DNA of 64,000 nucleotides from Maribacter aquivivus (GTDB lineage: Bacteria; Bacteroidota; Bacteroidia; Flavobacteriales; Flavobacteriaceae): positions 1,612,001 through 1,676,000 of the forward strand of contig NZ_FQZX01000001.1 in the NCBI RefSeq assembly GCF_900142175.1. Reading direction: 5' to 3'. The position numbers and the translations under genes are program-made. The stretch's first letter is position 1. The number at the start of each line of letters is the position of its first letter. Shown piece after piece: positions 1-9,059 of the stretch. The notes below the pieces were generated by a model. It was given only the letters and a program-made list of their open reading frames with translations. It did not search any database and was not told the origin of the DNA.

Positions 1-180
1 TAGTGCTAAGTCATAGTCTTTAGTTGCGAAGAATTTACGAATCATTTTATTTATGAAACGTATAAGATAGGTGCCGGCAATTAATAAAAATATTGCCCAT
101 AATACACTTGGTAGTACCGCCCATAGCCAAGCTATCGCATTATCTGCATGCTCTTGCAGATTCATTATTTTATCCATCAT
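1..180 (-). CDS. Mechanosensitive ion channel (MscS family), N-terminal fragment
   Basis: The gene runs off the left edge of the window, so only about 60 N-terminal residues are visible. They start with a double Met (MMDKIMNLQEHADNAIAW) and continue into one hydrophobic segment (AVLPSVLWAIFLLIAGTYLI). A basic stretch and FFATKDYDLAL follow. This first membrane helix followed by a short basic linker and a DYDxxL motif is typical of small MscS-type channels, which open under membrane tension and release solutes during osmotic downshock. The pore-lining helix and the beta domain lie outside the window, so the assignment rests on the N-terminus alone. The DUF255 gene downstream on the same strand is 73 bp away. 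Confidence 0.6.
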   Translation of the reverse strand, partial: MMDKIMNLQEHADNAIAWLWAVLPSVLWAIFLLIAGTYLIRFINKMIRKFFATKDYDLAL

Positions 181-253
181 AACTTTTATTTTTTTAAACT
201 GCCATCTTAACCAGAAACTTATAACCTATAATTGATAAGAGGCTGAATAATTG

Positions 254-2305
254 TTAAATTATAGATGAAACAAGATCTAAAGCTTTGCTAGGTTCTTCTA
301 CGGGCATTTGACAGCTACCGTGATTACAAACGTAGATGAGCGTCTTGTTCATTACATACCTATTCATTAACAATGGTAAGTTGCTAGTTTTAGCATTTGA
401 AGCAGCAAATATAGCATTTGGGAGATAGTTCTTCATGAGGGTTTTGCATATGAGTTCAAAGTTTTCACCGATAACGACCAATTCATAGAAATTCTCACTC
501 ATTAGCTGTGCTAAGTGAAGCCAATTAGCATGATTTTGCGGATTCTCAGTGACAGATGATTTCATAGTTTTCATCATTTTATGCAAACGACTATCGAAAT
601 TATCTTCAGGAAAATACTTTGAAAGCTTATGTAGATTATGTGCCATCATTGAATTAGAAGACGGAATTACGTTATCTGCAACTTCCAAAGTTCTTCTAAT
701 AAGACGGTTTTCGTTATTAGATGTAAAAAAGAATAGTCCCGTGTCAGAATCTGAGAAATTTTCAATGACATATTTTGTTAACTCTAGACTATGATCAAGC
801 CATTTTTCGTCAAAAGAAACTTCATATAGCCCAATAAAGGCATCGATAATAGATGCGTAATCTTCTAAAAAACCATGAATAGTACTTTTTCCATTCTTGA
901 AGTTGCGGTATAAACCACCATCTTCAGTAATCATATGCTTTAGAATAAAATTAGCATTATTAATAGCAAGGTTTAAATACTTATCGTCTTCTAGATATCT
1001 ATAAGCATCTGTAAGTCCTTTTAATGTTAAGCCGTTCCAAGAGGTTAAAATTTTATCATCTAATCTTGGTTTGTTTCTTTTTTCTCTCTCTACCTTCAAT
1101 AAAGAAAGGCATTTAGAGATGATTTGCTGTAACTCTACTTTAGTTATAGAATGATTCATTGCAATAGCTAACGCTTCTGAATCTCTTATAAGCACATAAT
1201 TCTCGTCTTCCCAATATCCATAAGAGTTAATACTGAAGTAATCACTGAAAACAGGGTAATCGTCTTTTAATAGTTCTTTTAGTTGGTCTTCTTGCCAAAC
1301 ATAAAATGCACCTTCTACTAACTTATTATCATCAGTTAAACTATCAGCATCTAAAGAAGAGTAAAATCCGTTGCTTATATCTAATAATTCTTCCTCTAGG
1401 AAAGCGATACTTTTTTCTACTATTACTTTATAGAGGTTATTGTTAGTGTTAGCATATGCATTTGCGTAAAGACTAATCAATAATCCGTTATCATATAACA
1501 TTTTCTCAAAATGGGGTACGTGCCATTTAGTATCAACAGAATACCTAGAGAACCCACCGCCAACATGATCAAATATACCGCCCCAGGCCATTCTTGTTAG
1601 GGTAGTGTTTACATATTCATTTACAGTATTATCTTGTTTTGCGTGAGAATAGTATTGTAAAAAGTTGAGGTTGGTAGGCATCATAAATTTTGGTGCCCGT
1701 TTATATCCTCCTAAAAACGTATCAAAGTATTTGGCCCAATCACTAACCATCAAATCAATTTCAGAAGCTTCAATTGTATCTTGATTTTCACCTTTTGTTA
1801 TAGCATTGATTTCTTTTAGCCCTGTTGCCATGTTTTCGGCATACCCAATAATCTTATTGGGGTCATCAACATAAAGCTGTTGCAGTTGATTCAATGCTTG
1901 TATCCATTCTTGTTTTTTGACGAAGGTTGCGCCCCAGAAAGGTCTGCCATCGGGTAGCGCAAGAATATTTAAAGGCCAGCCACCACTACCTGTCATCATT
2001 TGTAATGCATCCATATAAATATGGTCAATATCTGGACGTTCTTCCCTGTCCACTTTAATATTTATAAAATGGGCATTCATTGTTTTGGCAACTTCTTCAT
2101 CTTCAAAACATTCATGTTCCATAACGTGGCACCAATGACAAGCGGCATAACCAATGCTAATAAGTATTAGTTTTTGCTCTTCTTGTGCTTGTTTTAAAAC
2201 GTCATCATTCCACGCTTCCCAATTAACCGGATTATGTGCGTGCTGCAGTAAATATGGACTGCTTTCTTTAATTAGATTATTAGTATGCTTTTGTGGGGTA
2301 GGCAT
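254..2305 (-). CDS. Thioredoxin-like DUF255 protein (YyaL / spermatogenesis-associated protein 20 family)
   Basis: A 683-residue cytosolic protein without a signal peptide. Residues 1-165 form a thioredoxin-like DUF255 domain. The family signature NPVNWEAW is at about residues 25-32 and a CxxC pair lies in AACHWCHVME (Cys56 and Cys59). The rest (about 200-680) is an alpha/alpha-barrel-like region of the N-acylglucosamine 2-epimerase/glycosidase type, with family motifs such as GGIFDHVGGGFSRYSVD and HVPHFEKMLYDN. Full length matches the family (about 650-700 residues). The molecular function is not established; a redox or sugar-related role is inference. It lies downstream of the dodecin gene, but a hairpin terminator at 2329-2353 separates them. 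Confidence 0.9.
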   Translation of the reverse strand: MPTPQKHTNNLIKESSPYLLQHAHNPVNWEAWNDDVLKQAQEEQKLILISIGYAACHWCHVMEHECFEDEEVAKTMNAHFINIKVDREERPDIDHIYMDALQMMTGSGGWPLNILALPDGRPFWGATFVKKQEWIQALNQLQQLYVDDPNKIIGYAENMATGLKEINAITKGENQDTIEASEIDLMVSDWAKYFDTFLGGYKRAPKFMMPTNLNFLQYYSHAKQDNTVNEYVNTTLTRMAWGGIFDHVGGGFSRYSVDTKWHVPHFEKMLYDNGLLISLYANAYANTNNNLYKVIVEKSIAFLEEELLDISNGFYSSLDADSLTDDNKLVEGAFYVWQEDQLKELLKDDYPVFSDYFSINSYGYWEDENYVLIRDSEALAIAMNHSITKVELQQIISKCLSLLKVEREKRNKPRLDDKILTSWNGLTLKGLTDAYRYLEDDKYLNLAINNANFILKHMITEDGGLYRNFKNGKSTIHGFLEDYASIIDAFIGLYEVSFDEKWLDHSLELTKYVIENFSDSDTGLFFFTSNNENRLIRRTLEVADNVIPSSNSMMAHNLHKLSKYFPEDNFDSRLHKMMKTMKSSVTENPQNHANWLHLAQLMSENFYELVVIGENFELICKTLMKNYLPNAIFAASNAKTSNLPLLMNRYVMNKTLIYVCNHGSCQMPVEEPSKALDLVSSII

Positions 2306-2328
2306 TGGGTGTATTTTAGTTTTAAAAC

Positions 2329-2353
2329 AAGAAAAGCGCCATTTGGCGCTTTT
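2329..2353 (-). terminator. Hairpin terminator after the dodecin gene
   Basis: AAAAGCGCC (2332-2340) pairs with GGCGCTTTT (2345-2353) around a 4-base loop. On the minus strand the stem is followed by TTTTCTTGTTTT. It lies between the dodecin stop and the DUF255 start, so it probably ends the dodecin transcript. Confidence 0.7.
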
Positions 2354-2371
2354 AATCCTGTAAGGTAATTG

Positions 2372-2572
2372 TTATTTCACTTCAAAAGTGATTTTCACAT
2401 TTACTCTGTAATTTTTGATTTTTCCGTCTTCAACAGTAGCACTTTGTTCATTGATGTAAACTGACTTAATATTCTTTACTGATTTAGATGCTTCAGAAAC
2501 TGCTTTTTTAGCTGCGTCTTCCCATCCGTTGTCAGAATTTGCTAATATTTCGATTACTTTTAAAACTGCCAT
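2372..2572 (-). CDS. Dodecin family protein
   Basis: A 66-residue protein of standard dodecin length and pattern: an N-terminal strand (AVLKVIEILANS), one helix with GWEDAAKKAV, then two strands ending in NYRVNVKITFEVK. Dodecins assemble into hollow dodecamers that store flavins, or in some branches bind other ligands. When aligned by eye to the halobacterial flavin-binding type, the flavin-stacking Trp position is Ser37 and the contacting Gln position is Arg56. This sequence therefore belongs to the non-classical branch, which also has a Trp in the first helix (Trp17). Flavin binding should not be assumed. It is flanked by nfu upstream and DUF255 downstream on the same strand. Confidence 0.9.
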   Translation of the reverse strand: MAVLKVIEILANSDNGWEDAAKKAVSEASKSVKNIKSVYINEQSATVEDGKIKNYRVNVKITFEVK

Positions 2573-2643
2573 AATTAATGATTTTTAGATTTATTTAAAG
2601 TTACAAAAATTGAAGGCAATGTTTAATTCATTTCAATAATTAA

Positions 2644-3555
2644 TTAACCGTTAAGCGCAACTACCTCATTTACTTTGTCTCCCATCATATTTTTTAGCAT
2701 CGTCTCAATACCGTTTTTCAAGGTAAATGTTGATGATGGGCAGCCACTGCAAGCTCCTTGTAAAATTACATTAACCGTTTTGCTTTCTACATCATATGAT
2801 TGAAACATAATATTACCACCATCACTCGCTACAGCTGGTTTTACATATTCTTCTAAAATATCAACTATTTCTTGAGAAGTTTCATCAAGTTCTATCGTAC
2901 TTTCTGCGGATACTGTTTCAGATACTTGCGCTTCTGCACCAATAGCTTTTGCATTGTCAGCAACAATTTCTTTGCCGTCAGCAATGAAATTTCTAATTAC
3001 CTCGCGTAGTTCTATATTAATATCGTCCCATTCTGCAACTTCATACTTAGAAACAGAAACGTAGTTCTCGTCTATAAATACTTGTTTTACGAACGGAAAT
3101 TGAAATAGCTCCATAGCCAATTTAGAATCTCTAGCTTCATCAATATTCTTAAACTCGAATGCTGATGCTACAATTTTCTTGCTAGCCACAAACTTCATGG
3201 TAGATGGGTTGGGTGTAACCTCTGCGTAAACAGTTACAGGAACTGGTTTGTCCATGTCTTCCTCAATAACTATTGGTTCCCCAGCATTCAAATACTCAAC
3301 TAACTGTTGTGCAACTTCGTCTTTTACATCTTCCCACTGAACAATATCATAACGTTCTAGTCCAATGAAATCACCAGAAATGTATACTGTTTTTATAAAT
3401 GGTAAATGGAATAATTGCTGAGCTAAAGGTGAGTTTTTAGCATCATCAATATTCTTGAATTCGTAATTTTTTCGTTGAACTAATATATGATTAGTTTCGA
3501 ACTTTAATATATTTGGGTTATTGGTCTTAACGACCGTAATTGAATACTCTTTCAT
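2644..3555 (-). CDS. NifU/Nfu-type Fe-S cluster scaffold with duplicated N-terminal domain
   Basis: A 303-residue cytosolic protein. The C-terminal part (about 225-303) is the Nfu domain with the cluster-binding pair in GACSGCPSS (Cys269 and Cys272). It carries Fe-S clusters to apoproteins as homodimers bridging one cluster. Ahead of it are two copies of the Nfu N-terminal domain. Copy 1 (about 5-95) contains NNPNILKFETN and LFHLPFIKTVYISGDF; copy 2 (about 108-195) contains NPSTMKFVASK and LFQFPFVKQVFIDENY. Most Nfu proteins have one or none. An acidic linker (about 200-225) separates the last two domains. A TATTTTTG promoter-like element lies just upstream (3573-3580, minus strand). Confidence 0.92.
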   Translation of the reverse strand: MKEYSITVVKTNNPNILKFETNHILVQRKNYEFKNIDDAKNSPLAQQLFHLPFIKTVYISGDFIGLERYDIVQWEDVKDEVAQQLVEYLNAGEPIVIEEDMDKPVPVTVYAEVTPNPSTMKFVASKKIVASAFEFKNIDEARDSKLAMELFQFPFVKQVFIDENYVSVSKYEVAEWDDINIELREVIRNFIADGKEIVADNAKAIGAEAQVSETVSAESTIELDETSQEIVDILEEYVKPAVASDGGNIMFQSYDVESKTVNVILQGACSGCPSSTFTLKNGIETMLKNMMGDKVNEVVALNG

Positions 3556-3572
3556 TTCTTAGTAATTTTATG

Positions 3573-3580
3573 CAAAAATA
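3573..3580 (-). promoter_or_regulatory. Bacteroidota -7 element upstream of nfu
   Basis: The minus strand reads TATTTTTG, matching the TAnnTTTG consensus, 18 bp upstream of the nfu start codon. No convincing -33 TTG is seen at the usual spacing, so this is a partial match. Confidence 0.4.
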
Positions 3581-3678
3581 CAAAGGAAATCTTAGTTTGC
3601 ACCTACATAATAATGTTGAGGTTAACCCGTTATACACTTTATATTAGTGAAACTAAACCTTAGTTTTAAAGTCCCAAG

Positions 3679-4701
3679 ATGAAATACCACTTACTTCTAT
3701 TGTTTACCGTACTTATGATTGGATTGAAATCTAATGCACAAGAAGGTATTCCAGTATATTTTGATTATTTATCTGACAACTATTATTTAGTTTTTCCTTC
3801 AATGGCTGGTATTGGTGATGGTGGAAAAATTAGAGCTACTGCAAGAAAACAATGGTTCGATGTCGATGATGCACCAAGTTTACAAACGATAAATGCGCAT
3901 TTTAGATTAGGTGATTCCCCAAGTGGTATTGGTGCAATCATATTTAATGATGCTAATGGTTACCATTCGCAAACAGGATTAAAATTAACATATGCTCACC
4001 ATTTAAGAATGGGAGGAGATGATGTGAGGCAGTTGAATCAACTTTCTTTTGGATTAAGCGCTACCATTTTACAAAGTAGTTTAGATGAAACTGAATTTAG
4101 ATCAGTAACTCCTGACCCAGCAGTGTCTGGTATTAAATTAAGTTCTTCTTACACTAATGTTGATATTGGTATTTCATATAACTATCAAGAATTCTATACG
4201 CATTTTGCAGTGACTAATGCATTAACGGGGAGTAAGAGAAATTTATATTATAGAGACAGGCAAGATAATCCTGAAGAGTTGGTTATTGATAATATTAGAC
4301 GTTTTTTAGTTTCTACGGGTTATGTTTTTGGAAGAAGTGAATGGCAGTTTGAACCATCTATCTTATTTCAAATGACTGAATTTACTAAAGAGAAAAGTTT
4401 AGATATTAATGCTAAGGTATACAAGGATGTAGATTTTGGACGTATTTGGGGCGGACTTTCGTACAGAAGAAGTTTTGACGGAGCACAATTTCAAGATGGA
4501 GCTTCTTTTGGTGAACAACGTTTGCAGTTGGTTACTCCGATTGTTGGTGCTAACTTCAAAAATTTTATGGTCTCTTATAACTATTCTTATCAAATGGGAG
4601 ATATCCGCTTTGATAATGGAGGGTTTCATCAAATTACCTTAGGGTATGATTTCGGTCAAAAAGAACGTAAGTACGATTGTTATTGCCCGGCAGCAAATTA
4701 A
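3679..4701 (+). CDS. PorP/SprF family outer-membrane protein
   Basis: A 340-residue protein with a signal peptide (MKYHLLLLFTVLMIGLKSNA, cleaved before QEG). It has the PorP/SprF layout: an early NYYLVFPSMAGI segment (the family's NPAxAG-like region), RKQW, and many short beta strands that end in an aromatic C-terminal region. PorP/SprF proteins sit in the outer membrane and help T9SS type B substrates, such as the gliding adhesin SprB, to be secreted or anchored. Unlike the copy at 14788, this one has no adhesin or OmpA gene beside it. It is flanked by oppositely oriented genes, so it is a single-gene unit ended by the hairpin at 4705-4728. Confidence 0.85.
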   Translation: MKYHLLLLFTVLMIGLKSNAQEGIPVYFDYLSDNYYLVFPSMAGIGDGGKIRATARKQWFDVDDAPSLQTINAHFRLGDSPSGIGAIIFNDANGYHSQTGLKLTYAHHLRMGGDDVRQLNQLSFGLSATILQSSLDETEFRSVTPDPAVSGIKLSSSYTNVDIGISYNYQEFYTHFAVTNALTGSKRNLYYRDRQDNPEELVIDNIRRFLVSTGYVFGRSEWQFEPSILFQMTEFTKEKSLDINAKVYKDVDFGRIWGGLSYRRSFDGAQFQDGASFGEQRLQLVTPIVGANFKNFMVSYNYSYQMGDIRFDNGGFHQITLGYDFGQKERKYDCYCPAAN

Positions 4702-4704
4702 AAA

Positions 4705-4728
4705 GGTCTGCTCGTAATTGAGCAGACC
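4705..4728. terminator. Bidirectional terminator between convergent genes
   Basis: GGTCTGCTC (4705-4713) pairs perfectly with GAGCAGACC (4720-4728) across a 6-base loop. An A-run on its left gives a T-tract on the minus strand (TTTTTAATTT), and TGGTATTTTATT follows on the plus strand. It lies between the stops of the PorP/SprF gene (+) and the VWA lipoprotein gene (-) and can serve both. Confidence 0.8.
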
Positions 4729-4738
4729 TGGTATTTTA

Positions 4739-5914
4739 TTATTCCCAACTGTAATCTTTAGTCTTAGCTTGCTTTTTAATTGCTTTAATCATAGCATTTT
4801 CAAGCTCTCCTGAATTATTTTCTTTTTGATGCTCAGATATATACGCTAATCGTTTCTTATTATATTCTTGTATCTCTTTTTGAATCTCTTCTCTTTCGTT
4901 CTTTTTGTTATCTACATACCTTTTTATCTCTTTTTCATTTTTGCCTTGTAGCTCCTTTGGTAACTCATCGTTCTCTACTGAACTTATTTCGAATTCGGCA
5001 TCATCGTAGGCATCGACCAAATCCCATTTTTTATTATTATAAAGTCTAGAACTTTTGCTGACAGCTCTTTTAACGGCAACCGCTTCTTCCATCTCTAATG
5101 CATTACTGTCTTGTACTTCTTGTGCAATATATTTTGATTGACCCATCGACCCGTAAGAAACGTACGTGGTATTCAATCTTGAATTTAGTTTAATAATGAT
5201 ATCGTCATATGGGGTGTTGATATGTACAACTTTTTTATTGTGGTCAATAGCCATATATTCTCCACCTGTTAATGAAGCACCATTTTTCCAATCGGTATTT
5301 ATTCCCAATTCATAATTTCCACAGAAGATGGTGTTTACCACTACATCTTTTTCATTGGCATTAGCTAATGCAGTTCTGTAATTATATCTACCTTGATTAA
5401 AAGGTTCGTTACCTGCAATAAAAATCATACGAAGTAAATCTGGATTCTTATTCCATGGTAATTGGTGTAAAGAGGTCTGTAGTACTTTGCCGCAATATTC
5501 TTCACCACCATTGGTAGTCAATGAAAATAGCTTTTCTGAAATTTCATCTAAATCACTACTAAAACCTAATACTTGTTGAATGTATCCTTCGTTTGCAGAA
5601 AGATTGTCGTTGCCATATTGGTATAATGCAATTTGTAAATTTGGTCTGGTATCATTACCACATTTCGCATAACTAAACTCATTAACAATATCCCAAAGTT
5701 GAGATTTGGCTTGGTTTATTAATCCGTCCATACTATTGCTAGTATCTAATAGCAAGGCTATTTGAACAATATTAGCTTCTTTTGGCTCTTCGGTTTCTAT
5801 TGCATGTGCAATTAGTTCAATTGGTTTTTTCTTTTCGGTAATATTGCAGGCATAAACGGTAGATAGTGTTAGTAATGCTATGCCTATTGATCCTAGTTGT
5901 TTAATTGTTTTCAT
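4739..5914 (-). CDS. VWA-domain lipoprotein
   Basis: A 391-residue protein with a lipoprotein-type signal (STVYAC, Cys23 as lipid anchor; Tyr at -2 is unusual but tolerated in this phylum). Residues 48-250 form a von Willebrand factor A domain. It has an intact start of the MIDAS metal site in LLLDTSNSM (Asp57, Ser59, Ser61) and a later IAGNEPFN in place of the usual Asp-containing loop. The C-terminal third is strongly charged and helical (DNKKNEREEIQKEIQEYNKK), probably a coiled coil. VWA lipoproteins bind protein partners at the envelope; the partner here is unknown. It is a single gene with a divergent neighbour 202 bp upstream. Confidence 0.85.
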   Translation of the reverse strand: MKTIKQLGSIGIALLTLSTVYACNITEKKKPIELIAHAIETEEPKEANIVQIALLLDTSNSMDGLINQAKSQLWDIVNEFSYAKCGNDTRPNLQIALYQYGNDNLSANEGYIQQVLGFSSDLDEISEKLFSLTTNGGEEYCGKVLQTSLHQLPWNKNPDLLRMIFIAGNEPFNQGRYNYRTALANANEKDVVVNTIFCGNYELGINTDWKNGASLTGGEYMAIDHNKKVVHINTPYDDIIIKLNSRLNTTYVSYGSMGQSKYIAQEVQDSNALEMEEAVAVKRAVSKSSRLYNNKKWDLVDAYDDAEFEISSVENDELPKELQGKNEKEIKRYVDNKKNEREEIQKEIQEYNKKRLAYISEHQKENNSGELENAMIKAIKKQAKTKDYSWE

Positions 5915-6116
5915 TGTTTTAGTTTTAAATTCAGAGCTAAACTAAAGGCAAAGTATTTCTCTGAATAACGATAATGAGCGAACAGTCCGTTTCACTTAGT
6001 AAAGTGGTTTGCAGAGTTTGTAAACCCATGAAATTATGGTTTAGTGTTGGGTGTTTTAAGTAATACGTATTTTTTAGTGCCACAATAATCAGCTAAGTTT
6101 ACCGTAGTAATAGCAG

Positions 6117-8321
6117 ATGAAAAATTATAGTATCTATATTGTATTATGTTTTCTTTTTGGATGGAGCACGCTTTATTCTCAAAGGCAAAATGATGCCCTA
6201 AAGTTTACATTAGAGGGTAGGGTAGAAGTTAGAAATACTGGGAAACCAATATCTGGTGTTTCTGTTTCTAATGACATGGGAGACTTTGTGATTACTAACG
6301 GTTTAGGGGAATTTGAAATTAGAACTCGAATTGGTGACCAACTTATAATAGAACATGATGATATTGAAACCCTACGGTATGATGTACAAAAGAATGACGA
6401 TGTTTTAATCTTAGTTGAAGATTTTGAATCTTCACCAATTAGTAGTCGGTCAAAATCATTACCGGATATAGCTGTCAAACATCAGCAGTTATTAGATTCG
6501 GCAGAAGAGTATAAAGTTCAAGATATTGAAAGAAGTATTGATTTGGTAGCACAATCTATTTCAATTTTAGGTAAGCGAGGGCGAAAGAAAGAACTGGCAA
6601 GGTCGCTTTCTAAACTCGGTGAAATCTATCAATATCATAAACAATTAGATTTAGCTATTGATAATTATGAAGATGCTTTAGAAAATAATAAGACAATTTC
6701 AACTTCTTTGCTATTAGCTAAGGCATATAATTTAACGAACAGATTTGACGAAAGCTTAGCGTTATTAAATCCGTTATTAGAGATTAAGTCTATGCCGCCG
6801 AACCAAAGTGTAGTTCTTTATGAATTGTTAGGTGATGCTAAAAAAGGAAAAGGTAGAACACAAGAAGCTTTGGACTTGTATAATAGAGGGTTGTTGATTG
6901 CGGACAAGAATCAGATTACATCCAAAATGATCGATTTAAATTCTAAAATAGGCGATACTTATTCTCTAGGAAATCAGAATATGGAGGCTGAGGCTTATTA
7001 TGATAGTTCGTTAGAACTTGCAACTCAGTCAGCACCCAAAAGAGCATTGCAAGAGAAAGAAAAGGTAGCGGATTTCTACAATACAAAAAATAGGTTCAAC
7101 GAAGAGATTACTATGCGTAAAAGTAGTCTTCAAGAATTAAAAAAGCTTAATTCGCCCAACGCAGGAGTTAAGAAATTAGAATTAGGTGACACCATTACAT
7201 CACAGCGTATTAATTATAAAATTGCGAATGCGTATATCTCTCAAGATAAGTACAACGAGGCTATTCCTTTTTTAGAGAAAAGTATTGTTGAAGCAGATTC
7301 AGATGATGATTTAGTGGTTCAGAAAGATGCTACTAGAAAATTGTCTGAAGTATACAAAGTAAAGGGAGATTTTACCAAGGCATTAGATACCTACCAAGCA
7401 TATGTGGCTTTAGTAGATTCGTTATATGTACGTAAAGAACAAGAAATTTCTAGAGCTACTCGTTTTAATCGCGAAATTGCAAATGCAGAAAACCGACTTA
7501 CAGGTTTAGAGCAAGAAAGAGAATTATCGCAAAGTAAATATGATCTTGCGCTTACAGAGCAGGAGCTGGTGAAAGAGAGTAATAAGCGGCAGGAATTGGT
7601 GATTTATTCGCTAATATTCGGACTCTTATTAACCTTACTGGCGGCTTTTTTCTTTTACCGAAGTAATCAACAACAAAAACTTGCAAATAATTTGTTGGCA
7701 TTGAAATCGTTGAGGTCGCAAATGAATCCGCATTTTATTTTCAATGCACTTAATTCGGTAAATAATTTTATTTCAAAAAGTGATGAACGTAGTGCCAATA
7801 GGTATCTAAGTGATTTCTCAAAGTTGATGCGCTCCGTATTAGAAAATTCTGAAGAAGATTTTATTCCATTGGAAAAAGAACTGCAACAGTTAGAACTTTA
7901 TATAAAACTAGAACACTCTAGATTCGAAGATAAATTTGATTATCAGATAGCTGTTGATGAGAATGTACAGGTTTCTAAATTTCAAATACCGCCAATGTTA
8001 TTACAACCATATATAGAAAATGCTATTTGGCATGGATTAAGGTATAGAGAAGAAAAGGGTGAATTGTTGGTAACGGTCAAAGAGAATAGTGCTGATTCCA
8101 TTATAATCTGTATTACTGACAATGGTATCGGAAGAAAGAAATCTGCAGAAATTAAAACTCAAAATCAGCGAAAACAAAAGTCCAAAGGAATGGGCATCAT
8201 TAAAAAACGTGTGGCTATTTTAAACGATATGTATACAGACAAAGTAGATATTAAAATTTCAGATTTACAGTCAGATGGTTCAGGAACTAAAGTCCTATTC
8301 ATTTTAAAAAGAGAAAAATGA
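6117..8321 (+). CDS. LytS-type sensor histidine kinase with carboxypeptidase-regulatory-like and TPR sensor domains
   Basis: A 734-residue membrane kinase. It starts with a signal peptide (about 1-21). A CarboxypepD_reg-like beta domain follows (about 28-100, LEGRVEVRNTGKPISGVSVS), then TPR repeats (about 160-440), a coiled coil (about 445-490) and one membrane helix (about 495-516, VIYSLIFGLLLTLLAAFFFY). The cytoplasmic His_kinase domain has the phosphoacceptor in SQMNPHFIFNAL (His539). The ATPase has IENAIWHGL (N box), DNGIG and KGMGI. This is the LytS/YehU class, which phosphorylates LytTR regulators. Its stop overlaps the start of the LytTR gene by 4 bp (ATGA), so the two are co-translated. 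The periplasmic domains probably sense an envelope or polymer signal, which cannot be named. Confidence 0.92.
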   Translation: MKNYSIYIVLCFLFGWSTLYSQRQNDALKFTLEGRVEVRNTGKPISGVSVSNDMGDFVITNGLGEFEIRTRIGDQLIIEHDDIETLRYDVQKNDDVLILVEDFESSPISSRSKSLPDIAVKHQQLLDSAEEYKVQDIERSIDLVAQSISILGKRGRKKELARSLSKLGEIYQYHKQLDLAIDNYEDALENNKTISTSLLLAKAYNLTNRFDESLALLNPLLEIKSMPPNQSVVLYELLGDAKKGKGRTQEALDLYNRGLLIADKNQITSKMIDLNSKIGDTYSLGNQNMEAEAYYDSSLELATQSAPKRALQEKEKVADFYNTKNRFNEEITMRKSSLQELKKLNSPNAGVKKLELGDTITSQRINYKIANAYISQDKYNEAIPFLEKSIVEADSDDDLVVQKDATRKLSEVYKVKGDFTKALDTYQAYVALVDSLYVRKEQEISRATRFNREIANAENRLTGLEQERELSQSKYDLALTEQELVKESNKRQELVIYSLIFGLLLTLLAAFFFYRSNQQQKLANNLLALKSLRSQMNPHFIFNALNSVNNFISKSDERSANRYLSDFSKLMRSVLENSEEDFIPLEKELQQLELYIKLEHSRFEDKFDYQIAVDENVQVSKFQIPPMLLQPYIENAIWHGLRYREEKGELLVTVKENSADSIIICITDNGIGRKKSAEIKTQNQRKQKSKGMGIIKKRVAILNDMYTDKVDIKISDLQSDGSGTKVLFILKREK

Positions 8322-9049
8322 GCTTAAACGCAATTTTAGTAGAAGATGAGGCAAATAGTAGAGAGATATTAAGAAATTATATTGCTAAATATTGCCCAAG
8401 TGTAAATTTGCTGGGAGAGGCTTCATCAATTAAAGAAGCCTTAGTCTTAATTAATGATAACGACTTAGATTTGGTATTTTTAGATGTAGAGATGCCTTTT
8501 GGTAATGCGTTCGATTTATTGGATCAATTACCAGACAGAACTTTTGAAACCGTTTTTGTTACTGCTTATGATCATTATGCAAAAGATGCTTTAAATAACC
8601 ATGCTGCATATTATTTGACAAAGCCTATCAACATAGATGAGTTGGTAAATGCAGTTGAATATGTAGATGGTGTTAGAGAGAAAGAAGCCAGTTTAGAGGG
8701 GGAGGTTTTAAGTACAAAATCTAACGGAGTAGAGGGGAAGTTGACATTGCCGCAGCAAGACGGATTTCAAGTATTGAATATTGCCGAAATATTGTATTGC
8801 AAGGCAGATGATAATTATACCGAAATCTACTTGTTGAATAAGAAGATTTTGGTCAGTAAGACATTAAAATATTTTGAAGATGCTTTAACCGACTATCCGT
8901 TTGCACGAGTACATAAATCTTTTTTAGTAAATGTAAATGAGGTGGTGAAGTACAGAAAAGGTAAAGGTGGTAGTGTAGTTATGTCTAACGGTAAAGAAGT
9001 GATGGTTTCCGCATCAAAAAAGAAAGATTTTCTATCCTATTTTAATTAA
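8318..9049 (+). CDS. LytTR-family response regulator
   Basis: A 243-residue protein. Residues 1-125 are a receiver with the acidic pair in VEDE, the phosphoacceptor Asp56 in FLDVEMP, a Thr in FVTAYDH and the conserved Lys in LTKPI. Residues about 140-243 are a LytTR DNA-binding domain (KADDNYTEIYLLNKK, FARVHKSFLVNVNEV). It is the direct partner of the kinase at 6117, shown by the 4-bp overlap. Ten bp after its stop the next gene starts on the same strand. Confidence 0.95.
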   Translation: MSLNAILVEDEANSREILRNYIAKYCPSVNLLGEASSIKEALVLINDNDLDLVFLDVEMPFGNAFDLLDQLPDRTFETVFVTAYDHYAKDALNNHAAYYLTKPINIDELVNAVEYVDGVREKEASLEGEVLSTKSNGVEGKLTLPQQDGFQVLNIAEILYCKADDNYTEIYLLNKKILVSKTLKYFEDALTDYPFARVHKSFLVNVNEVVKYRKGKGGSVVMSNGKEVMVSASKKKDFLSYFN

Positions 9050-9059
9050 ACGAATTACA

